DNA of 64,000 nucleotides from Bradyrhizobium sp. WSM3983 (GTDB lineage Bacteria; Pseudomonadota; Alphaproteobacteria; Rhizobiales; Xanthobacteraceae): positions 1 to 64,000 of the forward strand of contig NZ_AXAY01000027.1 of the NCBI RefSeq assembly GCF_000473045.1, in the 5' to 3' direction. A model generated the notes under the pieces. It was not told where the DNA came from, made no database searches, and saw only the letters and a program-made list of their open reading frames with translations. This document shows positions 8,588-17,622 of this stretch, piece after piece; the stretch's first letter is position 1; every line of letters begins with the position of its first letter. Position numbers and translations under genes: made by a program.

Positions 8588-9061
8588 ATGCGCCGGAAGA
8601 CTGCGGACCTTGCGCCATCGCTTCACGCCCTCCCGACCGAGCAGGCGCAGGCGCGGCGTTTTGGCAAGGCCCGTTCGGCGCGTTCGAGCGCAATCCTCGA
8701 GGACTATGTCGAACTGATTGCCGACCTGATTGAATCGACCGGCGAGGCTCGCGCGACCGATATTGCGCGCCGGCTCGGGGTGTCTCATCCGACGACCATC
8801 AACACAATCACGCGGCTGAAGCGGGAGGGTTTGGCGATTGCCCGTCCCTATCGCGGTATCTTCCTGACCGAGAAGGGGGAAGCGCTCGCCAAGCGCGTGC
8901 GCGCGCGCCACCGGGTAGTGCTGGAGATGCTGCTCGCGCTTGGCGTACCCCGGGAGACCGCGGAAGCAGACGCCGAAGGCATCGAGCATCATGTTTCCGA
9001 AGCGACGCTCAAGGCGTTCTCGGATTTTATCAAGATGTCGGGAGTGAAGAAGGCCAGTTGA
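8588..9061 (+). CDS. mntR: MntR-type (DtxR family) metal-responsive transcriptional regulator
   Basis: From ATG 8588 the protein has 157 residues, the usual size for proteobacterial MntR (E. coli about 155). The N-terminal winged helix covers about 35-95: ATDIARRLGVSHPTTINTITRLKREGL holds the recognition helix and RGIFLTEKGEALA the wing. The dimerisation and metal-binding part follows (RARHRVVLEMLLALGV, EADAEGIEHHVSEATL), with the His and Glu residues expected for metal ligands. The longer frame from 8537 is possible. It is divergent from the receptor and probably represses it when metal is plentiful. Confidence 0.85.
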   Translation: MRRKTADLAPSLHALPTEQAQARRFGKARSARSSAILEDYVELIADLIESTGEARATDIARRLGVSHPTTINTITRLKREGLAIARPYRGIFLTEKGEALAKRVRARHRVVLEMLLALGVPRETAEADAEGIEHHVSEATLKAFSDFIKMSGVKKAS

Positions 9062-9145
9062 CGGGCCGTTGAGGTCTGCGTGGTCTGGGACCCGGCGCAT
9101 CGACTACGGGCCGATCATCGCGGGCATCAGCCTGCGCTCAAAGGC

Positions 9146-9433
9146 TTAGCCAGACCGATTGCCGCCCAATGGCGGGTTGAGGGCAAAGTGCGTCTCTCGG
9201 ACGCCCTGGACTGAGCGGCTATCCGTCAATCCGAACTGCTCGAAGTCGCGCAATCCGTTGCGAACGGTCGATCGCGAGATCCTGCGACCATTGTCTTGTG
9301 CACGTTTGATGACCGCCTTGATCGTGGCCGGTTGTGCATCGTTCTGTAGCAGAAGGCCGATCAGGATGATCCGTTGCCTGGTTGGTCGGAGGCCGCGGGC
9401 GACCAGAATTCCCCGAAGTTCAGCATCCGGCAT
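9146..9433 (-). CDS. Short Fur/Irr-like DNA-binding protein
   Basis: From the internal ATG at 9433 (GGAA just upstream) the protein has 95 residues. They match only the N-terminal winged-helix half of Fur-family proteins: LRGILVARGLRPTRQRIILIGLLL is typical of Fur/Irr, and the recognition helix region is SRSTVRNGLRDFEQFGL. The C-terminal dimerisation and metal-binding domain of normal 135-160 residue Fur proteins is missing; the protein ends soon after the wing. Two palindromes lie just upstream, consistent with autoregulation. It may be a truncated pseudogene or a genuine mini-regulator. A start at 9529 would put the palindromes inside the gene and is less likely. Confidence 0.7.
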   Translation of the reverse strand: MPDAELRGILVARGLRPTRQRIILIGLLLQNDAQPATIKAVIKRAQDNGRRISRSTVRNGLRDFEQFGLTDSRSVQGVRETHFALNPPLGGNRSG

Positions 9434-9442
9434 GGAATTTCC

Positions 9443-9477
9443 GTAGTATGAACTACATAATATATGATATGCATCAT
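9443..9477 (-). promoter_or_regulatory. Two adjacent palindromes in front of the Fur-like gene
   Basis: GTAGTATGAACTAC (9443-9456) and ATGATATGCATCAT (9464-9477) are perfect inverted repeats with 5-base arms and 4-base spacers, separated by an AT-rich TAATATA. The second has the NAT repeat flavour of Fur-family boxes, and the first resembles the TGTAG/CTACA sites of the neighbouring metal regulon. Both lie directly upstream of the chosen start at 9433. Their use as operators is inference. Confidence 0.5.
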
Positions 9478-9671
9478 CGAGCAAGCATGTCAATGTGGGC
9501 TCGGAGAAGACCGCACTAGGGTAGCGCAAAAAAACGCGGCATTTAGCGGACTATTGTGGCTGGCGCTGACATGAGCACAACGAAGCCACTATGATCGTGC
9601 GACGAATGCCCTTTTTCATCGGATAAGCCCAGTGGTGCGACGGGCAACTCATTGATTTTTCCCAACCCGGG
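9478..9671. other. Intergenic DNA between the metal locus and an integrase locus
   Basis: No coding sequence or RNA gene was recognised. The 192-base minus-strand frame at 9543-9734 overlaps the tRNA fragment described next and is not credible. Confidence 0.4.
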
Positions 9672-9720
9672 GCTGTCTCTTATCAGCGGGTCCCAGGTTC
9701 GAGCCCTGGTGCGCTCACCA
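9672..9720 (+). pseudogene. 3' half of tRNA-Lys(CTT), candidate attachment site
   Basis: The stretch contains a full T-arm (CCAGG TTCGAGC CCTGG), the acceptor 3' strand TGCGCTC, discriminator A and CCA. Before it comes ATCAGCGGGTC, as in bacterial tRNA-Lys with anticodon CTT, and CTCTT from the anticodon loop, one base short. The D-arm and 5' acceptor strand are absent. Such 3' halves are the usual scar of tyrosine-integrase insertion, and a tyrosine integrase lies 226 bases further on. Confidence 0.75.
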
Positions 9721-9946
9721 AGCAAATCAAGCACTTAGCGGTAGTAGGCGTCAGAACGGTCTCTTCGGTTTGATGTCCGGTTTGAGAAATTTGTTCGGTA
9801 TTCGTGCGCATTTGCTATTTTGTCTCCTCTAACGTTCGCGGGACGGCGGCTAGCTCATTCCCGGCGGCGTGGAGCACTATCGCGCCCAGAAGCCTTGGCG
9901 ACGGAAGACGCCTTCACTTGGCATCGATCCCACTTATTCTCTGTTC

Positions 9947-10994
9947 TTACCCGTACACTTCGCTCAGTTTCTTGATTGCTGACTCGGCGAGTTCGACCCG
10001 GCCGCCCAGGTAGTGCGCATGCGCATCCAGGATCTCCTGCACCGTCTTCATCGAATGGCCGGTAATCGAAGCAATTTCCGGCACCGAGCAATTCGACAAG
10101 GCGAGCCGCGTAACGGCAGTGCCGCGGAGATCGTGGAAGTGCAGGTCCTTCAGCGACGTTTTCCTGAATGCCCTGTCCCAGCTCGCTCTGAAACCGTCCG
10201 CCGTCCATGGTCGGCCGAACGAGTTGACCAGAATTGTGACGGCCGAGCGCTTCTCCCTGAGAGCAGCATCAAGCGCCGCCTTCAGCGGTGACCCCACCGG
10301 TATAGTTAGACGGCGCCGGCCCTTGCGGCCGCGTCCCTTCGACTGACGCATCCGGATGTATGTGCCATCGTAGTCATTCCAGGGCAGCCGCAGCAGGTCA
10401 CCCTGGCGCTGGCCTCCATAGCGCGAGGAGCAGAGCGGCCTGCAGCTCGATCGTCGCGACAGCGCAGAAGGCACGAATGTCCTCGGCCGTCCAAACTATC
10501 TCCGATCGATCAGATTCGTAGAGCCGGCCACCGCGCTCGCAGACGTTCACTACGATCTTGCCTCGATCCTTTGCAACCGACAGCACACGCGCGATGGTCG
10601 TCCAGACATAGTCCGCTTTGCGGGGCGTAGCGGAGAAAGAATCACGAAATTCTTTGAAGTCACCCCGCAACCGCTTGTCCTCGAGGGCGCCGATTGGCAT
10701 CGAGCCGAACTTGGCCTCGATGAGTTTGAGGTATCCGTCGTAGGCGCGCTTGCTCTTGTCACCAAGATCCTTGTACCCGCTGCAGTCCTTGAAGTAGTCG
10801 ATGAGCGAGCTGAACGTCTCGGTGCCCTTCTTCTTGTACGACGCCACAGCTTCGTTGTAGAGGCGCATGAACTCCGGCGTGCCAGGCTCCGCGTCTATAC
10901 GCGGGCCGCCCTTCCAAGCGTACCAGTAGGTCTTCGACGTACCGTCAGCGAGCCTTTTGATTGACCAGTTGATTCCCTTCAGCCGCACTCGCAT
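9947..10994 (-). pseudogene. Tyrosine-recombinase integrase, frameshifted
   Basis: The N-terminal arm and core-binding part begin at ATG 10994 (MRVRLKGINWS) and read to about 10415. There the frame breaks inside the first catalytic block: ALLLALW continues as GQRQGDLLRLPW only after a shift equal to two lost bases. The second part keeps the rest of the catalytic set: R in GQRQGDLL, HDLRGT (H-x-x-R), the ITGHS histidine and tyrosine in the HAHYLGG segment. Total length would be about 345 residues. It overlaps an excisionase-like gene at its start and lies next to a tRNA-Lys 3' half. It is probably the dead integrase of an old island. Confidence 0.85.
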
Positions 10995-11223
10995 TTTGGG
11001 ATGCCTTCCACGCGTCGTATGGTGACAGTTGGGTTTCAATTTTAGGCTGAAGACCAGATAGTTGGTCAAGGGCTGCATCGATAGCTTTCTTATCCCATTT
11101 GTGCGTCCCGGGGATCGGCCCCGGCATGATTCCACGTCGGATCCAATCGTTGAATGCCGATAACGTCTCGCAGCCAGCATAGGCCGCAGCCTGCTCTTTC
11201 GACATGCCACGGGACTCGATCAT
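10945..11223 (-). CDS. Excisionase-like small helix-turn-helix protein
   Basis: A 92-residue protein whose first half (MSKEQAAAYAGCETLSAFNDWIRRG) looks like the MerR/excisionase type of winged helix found upstream of phage and island integrases. It overlaps the integrase start by about 50 bases in a different frame, the usual arrangement. The ATG is at 11223. Function as recombination directionality factor is inferred from position. Confidence 0.6.
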   Translation of the reverse strand: MIESRGMSKEQAAAYAGCETLSAFNDWIRRGIMPGPIPGTHKWDKKAIDAALDQLSGLQPKIETQLSPYDAWKASQNASAAEGNQLVNQKAR

Positions 11224-11460
11224 TCAACACTCCCACTTCACGCCAGTTTGAATAGCCCAGTTTTGGGCGGCGGAGTTGTTGATCAAGGCTGAGAAGCCAG
11301 CCGACAAAAGACCAGCGGGCTGGCGATCGCGCATTCGGTTAGCTTGGAGTGGAAATCGGACGGGTCGATGCGCGCGATAATCCGCTTGTGGGATTTCACG
11401 GAATTGAGTTGTGTCTGGTGCGGTGATCCAAAACCGCGTCCGACGGTCCGCTAATTCACC
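11224..11460. other. Non-coding stretch upstream of the integrase locus
   Basis: No gene was recognised. TCTGGTGCGGTG at 11413-11424 recurs near 18937, just outside the second copy of the direct repeat described at 11461. Confidence 0.4.
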
Positions 11461-11610
11461 GGCGGGCCCGTTGGCCTCGATCCTTTAACTTGGCCGTTAT
11501 GAGCGACGGGACATCGGTCAGCACTGTTGATTTTGTTGCAGTTTTGTTTGGTATCGATCGCGTTTGCTGTGGTTCATTCATCTTGTTTCTGGTGCGAAAC
11601 TGGTGCGGTT
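11461..11610 (-). repeat. Direct repeat copy A with a decayed tRNA(CAT) 3' half
   Basis: The first part (11461-11505) is a mutated version of the tRNA(CAT) 3' half found intact at 18993-19040: both share GGGCCCG, CTCGA and CCGTTATGAGCG in the same spacing. The following 105 bases match copy B without gaps. By eye about 85 of the 117 bases from CCGTTATGAGCG onward are identical, with a perfect 26-base end containing CTGGTGCGAAACTGGTGCGG. Both copies have the same orientation and enclose the sulfatase operon. Confidence 0.7.
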
Positions 11611-11864
11611 CAACCGTGCGTCGGTTCGATTCCGGAGGTCTGCATCCGCCATGGGGTGAGAAGCGGAACGGATCGCTCAACTTGAGACTTTCCGGTTGTG
11701 ACCAGAACCCCGTTCTCGGTTCGAGACGGAGATCTTCGACTGGCGGATGGGTTGTCACGACCGAATGCCCGGTATAACTCACTCCAAGGCGCACGCTGCG
11801 AAAGTACTTCTTCCTGGCGCGATGGGAATGTTGAAAGCGCAATGTGTTCGGGGCATGGGCAGCA
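11611..11864. other. Upstream region of the LysR gene
   Basis: No gene was recognised between repeat A and the LysR regulator. Short open frames here lack ribosome sites and domains. Confidence 0.4.
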
Positions 11865-12785
11865 ATGGACTTCCGACAGCTTGAATATTTTTTGCGCGTC
11901 GCGCAGCGCAAGAACATATCACTTGCCGCTGTCGATCTGAACATTGCCCAACCGACTCTGACCAAGAGCATCAGGCAGCTCGAGGAGCAGCTCGGCGTCA
12001 AATTGTTCGAGCGTTTGCCACGTGGCGTTGCACTGACGTCGTTCGGGACCACGCTGCTGCGTCATGCGGAGGCCGTGCATGTGCAGATGAAGGATGCCGG
12101 TCACGAGATTGCCGCGCAGCGTTCCGGCGCCGTCGGGACCGTCGTGATCGGTGCAGGCCCGACATGGCTGCGACGATATCTCCCGGGTGCGCTCGCGCGC
12201 ACGATCTCGGCACATCCGTCGATCCGGGTCCGCGTCGAGGCCGGTTTCGACGAGTTGCTGCTCCGTGCGTTGAGGCAGGGCGAACTCGAATTCGTGGTCG
12301 CCGAAATTCCTTCGCCGGAAGACCAGCGGGAGTTCGAGACCTTGACACTGACATCCGATCGGCTTGGCGTCTGTTGCCGCCGCAGTCACCCGCTGACCCA
12401 ACGCCGGCGGGTCAGCATGAGCGATCTCTTGCAATATCCATGGATCAAGCCACCGCATGCGACGCGGGCCCATCGGCGGCTCGACTCGCTGTTCGTCGCC
12501 AATGATCTGCCGCCGCCGAAAAGCATGCTCGAAAGCGGGTCGGTCGCCCTTCAACTCAACGTCCTCCGGCACTCCGACGCGCTCGCTACCACCGTGTCGA
12601 AGACGCTACAAACGCCTGAAGGCGATGGCCTCGTCATGCTCAATGTTCCCGAGCTTGCGCTGACCCGCGATGCCGGCGTCATCACGCGCAAGGACGGCTG
12701 GGTCTCACCGGCGGCCGCGGGGATCATCGATGCGCTCAAGGCCGTCTGCGCCGCGGAGACAGCGGGCCGCAAGGGCAAGCCATAG
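11865..12785 (+). CDS. LysR-family transcriptional regulator of the sulfatase operon
   Basis: A 306-residue LysR protein from ATG 11865 (MDFRQLEYF), the canonical N-terminus of the family; the longer frame from 11844 is unlikely. The winged helix covers 1-60 (NIAQPTLTKSIRQLEEQLGVKLFER) and a substrate-binding domain follows (about 88-295). It points the same way as the ABC genes 111 bases downstream, whereas most LysR regulators are divergent from their targets. It may sense the imported sugar or its product (inference). Confidence 0.88.
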   Translation: MDFRQLEYFLRVAQRKNISLAAVDLNIAQPTLTKSIRQLEEQLGVKLFERLPRGVALTSFGTTLLRHAEAVHVQMKDAGHEIAAQRSGAVGTVVIGAGPTWLRRYLPGALARTISAHPSIRVRVEAGFDELLLRALRQGELEFVVAEIPSPEDQREFETLTLTSDRLGVCCRRSHPLTQRRRVSMSDLLQYPWIKPPHATRAHRRLDSLFVANDLPPPKSMLESGSVALQLNVLRHSDALATTVSKTLQTPEGDGLVMLNVPELALTRDAGVITRKDGWVSPAAAGIIDALKAVCAAETAGRKGKP

Positions 12786-12896
12786 CTTTCATCTATATCT
12801 ATGGCATAATTATCTCTTTGTAAGAATACCTGAATCCTGTTTTGCTTGGACTCCGAGAGAGCCGGAATCGGCCGAAGTGCGGGCGGGAGGATTGAG

Positions 12897-14255
12897 ATGC
12901 CGGGACAAAGCGGGAAGCGCGGCCTGACGCGCCGTCAGGTCGTTGGTGCAGGTGGCACGGTGGCGCTCGGGCTCGCCGCGCCGTGGCGCTATGCGGCAGC
13001 CGCCAAGGCCGCACCGATCACCATCGTGATCAACCAGTCGCCCTGGTTCGACAGCTTCCGCAAGACCGTCGAGCTCTACGAAAAGGAGAGCGGCAACCAG
13101 GTCGAGCTCGACGTCAACCCTTTCGCGGGATCGCTGGAGAAGCAGCGCAACTCAGTGCGTAGCGCGAACGGCCAGTACGACCTGCTGATCATGAACTCCG
13201 GATGGGTCGCCGAGATGTATTTCGGCGGCTTCGTCGAGCCGATCGGGGCGATCGATCCGTCCTTCAAGCTTGATCCTGACATCTACACACTCGACAACAC
13301 CGTCTATTTCGACGCCGACAAGAAGACGATGTCTGCCGCCGGCAAGCTGATGTCGGTGCCAATCTCGCCGCTGATCCCGCTACTTTATTATCGCGGCGAT
13401 CTCTACAGGGAATCGGGCCTGAAGGCGCCGGAGACGTTCGCCGAGCTCGAGGCCAACGCGAAGAAGCTGCACAAGCCGCCGAGCCGCTACGGCATCGTCC
13501 AGCGCGGCGCCCGCGGCCCGGCCTCCGTCAGCTACGACTTCTATCCCTACCTCTACGGCTTTGGCGGCGGCATCTTCAAGAACCAGGCAGCCGGCGATTA
13601 TACTGTCACGCTCAACAATGAAGCCGGCCGCACCGCGCTCGACTATTATTCGCGGATCGCCAAAGAGGCCGGCCATCCGCAGACCGCCTCACTCGACCAG
13701 GCCGAGGTGATCCAGAACATGCTGACCGGCAAGGCCGCGCACATCATGGTGGTGGTGTCGGCGTGGTCACAGATGGACGATCCGGACAAATCCGCCGTCG
13801 TCGACAAGGTCGAATTCGCGGTCACTCCGCATGCCGAGGGCTTTTCCACCGGTCCCGGTCTCGGCCACTGGCTCGGCGGCATCGCGCGCAACGTGCCTGA
13901 TGATCGTAAGCGCAGCGCGCTCGAATTCCTGCGCTGGTTCCAGACCAGGGAGGCGCAGCTCGCCTACGCCAAGGTCGGCGGCATTCCCGTCAGCGCAGCG
14001 AGCTATCGCGACCCGATCGCACAGGAGCGCCGCTACCGCTGGATGAAACCGCTCAGCGAAGCCCTGCCGCACGCGGTCAACATCTACCAATTCCCCGAGG
14101 CGAGCGAGGTGATCTCCATCCTCGAGCTCGGCCTCAACCAGACCGTCGCCGGCAACGCCACATCGGTGCAGGCGCTTAACAGCATGGCCGAACAGATTTT
14201 TGGCGTGATGTCGAAGCACAACTACAAGACCGGCAAACTGCCGGCATTGCGCTGA
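12897..14255 (+). CDS. CUT1-type ABC transporter sugar-binding protein with twin-arginine signal
   Basis: A 452-residue family 1 extracellular solute-binding protein. ATG 12897 follows GGGAGG by 6 bases. The N-terminus carries TRRQVV followed by a hydrophobic stretch and AAA, which predicts Tat export. The mature part has the family shape (NPFAGSLEKQRN, YDLLIMNSGWV, LLYYRGDLYRESGL and a late GIPVSAASY). It is followed by two MalF/MalG-type permeases, a sulfatase and an epimerase-like protein, so its ligand may be a sulfated sugar; that is inference. Confidence 0.9.
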   Translation: MPGQSGKRGLTRRQVVGAGGTVALGLAAPWRYAAAAKAAPITIVINQSPWFDSFRKTVELYEKESGNQVELDVNPFAGSLEKQRNSVRSANGQYDLLIMNSGWVAEMYFGGFVEPIGAIDPSFKLDPDIYTLDNTVYFDADKKTMSAAGKLMSVPISPLIPLLYYRGDLYRESGLKAPETFAELEANAKKLHKPPSRYGIVQRGARGPASVSYDFYPYLYGFGGGIFKNQAAGDYTVTLNNEAGRTALDYYSRIAKEAGHPQTASLDQAEVIQNMLTGKAAHIMVVVSAWSQMDDPDKSAVVDKVEFAVTPHAEGFSTGPGLGHWLGGIARNVPDDRKRSALEFLRWFQTREAQLAYAKVGGIPVSAASYRDPIAQERRYRWMKPLSEALPHAVNIYQFPEASEVISILELGLNQTVAGNATSVQALNSMAEQIFGVMSKHNYKTGKLPALR

Positions 14256-14263
14256 GGCCGACG

Positions 14264-15232
14264 ATGAAGCCGACCGCGAGCGCTGCGGCGCACGTCGAGG
14301 CGGTGCCAGAGCCAGCCGCGCCGAGGGGCCTGCCGATCGCGGCCGATTTCCAGCGCGGCCTCGACGAGCGGCTCTGGCGCTGGCTGACGCTGTCGCCGGC
14401 GCTGCTCCTGTTGCTGGCCCTTAGCGTGCTGCCACTGGTCAACCTGTTCGCAACGAGCCTCTTTACCGTGAGCGGGAGTGGCGGCCACTCGAGCTTCGCA
14501 GTCGCAGGCCTGAACAACTACCGCGCGCTCGCCGGCGACACACTATTCCGTGCTGGTATTCTCAACACGGTCCTGTTTGCGCTGTTTGCCGTCGGGGGAC
14601 AGATGCTGTGCGGTTTCGTGCTCGCACTGCTCTGCACCGGCGTGACACGTGGCCGCTTGCTCTACCGCACCATCTTCATCCTGCCGATCCTGGTTCCCGG
14701 CATCGTCGTCGGCGCGATCTGGAAGCTCCTGCTCAACTTCGACTTCGGCCTGGTCAACCAAGCCGTCGAGCTGGTCGGCTTCGATCCCCTCAACTGGCTC
14801 GGCTCAGCCAACACAGCACTTGCCTCAGTGATCTTCGTCGACATCTGGCACTGGACGCCATTCTGCTTCCTGCTATTCCTCGCCGGCCTGCAATCGCTGC
14901 CGCAGGATGTCTACGAAGCCGCCCAGATCGACGGCGCCAGCGGTTGGCAGGAGCTCACCTACGTGACGCTGCCGATGATGCTGCCGACCATCATGGTGAC
15001 GTTCGCTTTCCGCCTCGTGCTCGCGTTCAAGGTCTTTGACGAGGTCTATCTGCTGACAGGCGGCGGTCCAGGGACATCGACCCAGGTCATGAGCTTCACG
15101 CTGTACCAGCGCTTCTTCCGCGAGGACCAAACCGGATATGGCTCGGCAATGTCGGTCGCCATCATATTCATGACCTGCATTCTGCTGTCGGCCGCCTTCG
15201 CCGCTCGCGGACGGATGGGGGCCGCGAAATGA
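14264..15232 (+). CDS. Sugar ABC transporter permease, MalF type
   Basis: A 322-residue inner-membrane protein with about six helices after a cytoplasmic leader of about 40 residues. The ATPase-contact loop EAAQIDGASGWQELTYVTLP is present near residues 219-238. It starts 8 bases after the binding-protein gene and overlaps the next permease by ATGA. No ATPase gene is in the operon. Confidence 0.92.
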   Translation: MKPTASAAAHVEAVPEPAAPRGLPIAADFQRGLDERLWRWLTLSPALLLLLALSVLPLVNLFATSLFTVSGSGGHSSFAVAGLNNYRALAGDTLFRAGILNTVLFALFAVGGQMLCGFVLALLCTGVTRGRLLYRTIFILPILVPGIVVGAIWKLLLNFDFGLVNQAVELVGFDPLNWLGSANTALASVIFVDIWHWTPFCFLLFLAGLQSLPQDVYEAAQIDGASGWQELTYVTLPMMLPTIMVTFAFRLVLAFKVFDEVYLLTGGGPGTSTQVMSFTLYQRFFREDQTGYGSAMSVAIIFMTCILLSAAFAARGRMGAAK

Positions 15233-16059
15233 CGACATCTCCAAGAGCGCGGCCCCTGATTGTTCATGCCCTGCTGATCGCGGCGGCCCTGCTTGTGCTC
15301 ATCCCGGTCCTCTGGGTCGTCGCTGCCGGATTCCGCACCCAGATCTCGCTGCTCTCCGGCGCGTTCTGGTTCACCCCGGTCCTGAAGAATTTCAACGAGG
15401 TGCTGTTCTCCAAGACCTCAGACTTCCTCGTCAACTATCGCAACTCGCTCGTTGTCGGGACATTGAGCACGCTGATCTGTCTCGTCGCCGCCACGCTGGC
15501 GGCATGGTCGCTCAACCGGATGTCGTGGCCGCGCTGGTTCGTGCACATATTCCTCGGCTGGGCGCTGGTGTTTCACATGTTCCCGCCGCTGGCGTTGGCG
15601 AGCGCCTGGTTCACCATCATGCGCACCGTCGGTCTCGACAACACGCTGACGGCCGTGGTGCTCGCACACACCGTGCTCAATCTGCCGATGGCGTTGTGGC
15701 TGATGGGCGTGTTCGTACGCGACGTACCGCTCGAGCTCGAGGAAGCCGCGCGGCTAGACGGCGCCACGACGCCGATCCTCCTATGGCGGATCGTCATGCC
15801 GATCATCGCACCCGGCCTCGTCGCGACCGCGATCCTGACCTTTGTGTTCAGCTGGAACGACTTTGGCGTCGCGCTCACGCTGACCATGAAGCAGACCGCA
15901 ACGGTTCCGGTCGCGATCGCCAAATTCGCCCAAGACTACGAGATTCTCTACACGCAGATGGCGGCCGCCGCCGCGCTGTCGATCCTGCCCGCACTCGTGC
16001 TGCTCATCATCGGCCAGCGCTATATCGTGGCGGGCCTCACTCAAGGTGCCGTGAAATAA
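15229..16059 (+). CDS. Sugar ABC transporter permease, MalG type
   Basis: A 276-residue permease with six predicted helices, the EAA loop EEAARLDGATTPILLWRIVMP near 171-191 and the C-terminal end RYIVAGLTQGAVK typical of MalG-type partners. It is translationally coupled to the preceding permease. Its heterodimer needs an MsmX/UgpC-type ATPase, which is not encoded nearby. Confidence 0.92.
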   Translation: MTTSPRARPLIVHALLIAAALLVLIPVLWVVAAGFRTQISLLSGAFWFTPVLKNFNEVLFSKTSDFLVNYRNSLVVGTLSTLICLVAATLAAWSLNRMSWPRWFVHIFLGWALVFHMFPPLALASAWFTIMRTVGLDNTLTAVVLAHTVLNLPMALWLMGVFVRDVPLELEEAARLDGATTPILLWRIVMPIIAPGLVATAILTFVFSWNDFGVALTLTMKQTATVPVAIAKFAQDYEILYTQMAAAAALSILPALVLLIIGQRYIVAGLTQGAVK

Positions 16060-16083
16060 GACCCGATCAACGAAGGAAATGCC

Positions 16084-17622
16084 ATGAAGACGGTCTTCGT
16101 TCTCTTCGATTCCCTCAACCGCCATCTGCTCGGCGCCTATGGCGGCAGCCGGATTCCGACACCGAATTTCGATCGTCTCGCTGCGAAGACGCTGACCTTC
16201 GACCGTCACTATGTCGGCAGCCTGCCCTGCATGCCGGCGCGGCGCGATCTCCTCACCGGCCGGCTCAGCTTTCTGCACCGGAGCTGGGGCCCGCTCGAGC
16301 CGTTCGACAATGCGATGCCGGAGCTTTTGCATCACGCCGGCGTCTACAGCCACCTCATCACCGATCATTTCCACTATTGGGAGGACGGCGGCGCGACCTA
16401 TCACAATCGCTACGACAGCTATGAATTCGTGCGCGGCCAGGAAGGCGATCCCTGGAAAGCGATGGTACAGCCGCACTGGGAGCGGCTGCGCGAGATGTAT
16501 CACGCGCGCCAATTCACCACCGAGCGACGGAAATACCATTCGCAGAACGTCATCAACCGCGAGTTCATCAGGGAGGAGAAGGACTTTCCGTCCGTGCAGT
16601 GCTTCGCGCACGCCTTCGACTTTCTCGATCGCAACCGCAGCGCCGACAACTGGCTGCTCCAGCTCGAGACCTTCGACCCGCACGAGCCTTTTCATGCACC
16701 AGCGCGCTTCAAGGCGCCGTTCGACAGCGGCTGGAATGGACCGATCCGCGACTGGCCGCGCTATGGCCGGGTCGACGAATTGCCGGCCGAATGTGAGGAG
16801 CTGCGCGCCAACTACTATGCCGTCGTGTCGATGTGCGACTTCCTGCTCGGCCAGTTGCTCGACGATTTCGATCGCCACGACATGTGGAAGGACACCGCCC
16901 TTGTCGTGACCACCGACCACGGCTTCTTGCTTGGCGAGCACGATTTCTGGGCCAAGAACCGTATGAACCTCTATGAAGAGATCGTGCACATTCCATTGTT
17001 CGTGCACGATCCACGGCGCGCGCACCCCGGTGCGCGAAGCGGGGTACTCACCCAGTCCATCGATCTCGCGCCGACATTCCTCGATCTGTTCGACGTGTCG
17101 CCGCCGCGCGAGATGGAGGGCCACTCGATCCTGAAGGCTGCGCGATCCGGCCAGCCCTTACGCGAGGCGGCGCTGTTCGGCTATTTCGGCGGCGCGGTGA
17201 ACATCACCGACGGGCACTACACTTATCATCGTTTTCCCGCCGACCTGAATACACGGGAGATCTTCCAGTATACGGTGATGCCGACGCATATCCGCTCGCC
17301 GTTCCTGCCGGAGGAGCTGGCCGGTGCGTCGCTGTCGAATGGCTTTCCCTTTACCAAGGGCGCGAAACTGTTGAAGGTCCCGGTGATCGAGAGGTCGCCG
17401 ATGTATCTCAATTACGGGCCGGGGGCGCTGCTCGAGAATGACACGCGACTCTATGATCTCGCGAAGGATCCTGGCCAGCAACAGCCCGTGCAGAACGCAG
17501 CGCAGGAGGCGCGCCTCGTCGCGTTGATGACGCGGCTGATGGCGGCGAACGAGGCGCCGCCCGAAGCGTTCGGCAGACTGGATCTGGCCGAGCCTGCAGC
17601 CGGGCGCGAGATGTCCTCGTGA
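16084..17622 (+). CDS. Leaderless sulfatase (arylsulfatase/sulfamidase family)
   Basis: A 512-residue type I sulfatase. The formylglycine motif is CMPARR within GSLPCMPARRDLLTGR (about residues 43-58), with cysteine as the residue to be oxidised. Metal and sulfate-site motifs are visible: an early LFDSLNR at 7-13, and TTDHGFLLGEHDFWAKN near 277-293. There is no signal peptide, so it should act in the cytoplasm on a sulfated compound already imported by the ABC system encoded just upstream. AAGGAAAT precedes the ATG. No formylglycine-generating enzyme is in the window, so one elsewhere is needed. The exact substrate cannot be read. Confidence 0.9.
   Translation: MKTVFVLFDSLNRHLLGAYGGSRIPTPNFDRLAAKTLTFDRHYVGSLPCMPARRDLLTGRLSFLHRSWGPLEPFDNAMPELLHHAGVYSHLITDHFHYWEDGGATYHNRYDSYEFVRGQEGDPWKAMVQPHWERLREMYHARQFTTERRKYHSQNVINREFIREEKDFPSVQCFAHAFDFLDRNRSADNWLLQLETFDPHEPFHAPARFKAPFDSGWNGPIRDWPRYGRVDELPAECEELRANYYAVVSMCDFLLGQLLDDFDRHDMWKDTALVVTTDHGFLLGEHDFWAKNRMNLYEEIVHIPLFVHDPRRAHPGARSGVLTQSIDLAPTFLDLFDVSPPREMEGHSILKAARSGQPLREAALFGYFGGAVNITDGHYTYHRFPADLNTREIFQYTVMPTHIRSPFLPEELAGASLSNGFPFTKGAKLLKVPVIERSPMYLNYGPGALLENDTRLYDLAKDPGQQQPVQNAAQEARLVALMTRLMAANEAPPEAFGRLDLAEPAAGREMSS

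Noticed and set aside
9789..9820. Third diverged copy of part of the direct repeat (TTTGTTCGGTATTCG...)
   Set aside because: Only about 32 bases align and a quarter differ; the neighbouring tRNA fragment has the opposite orientation to copies A and B, so chance is not excluded.
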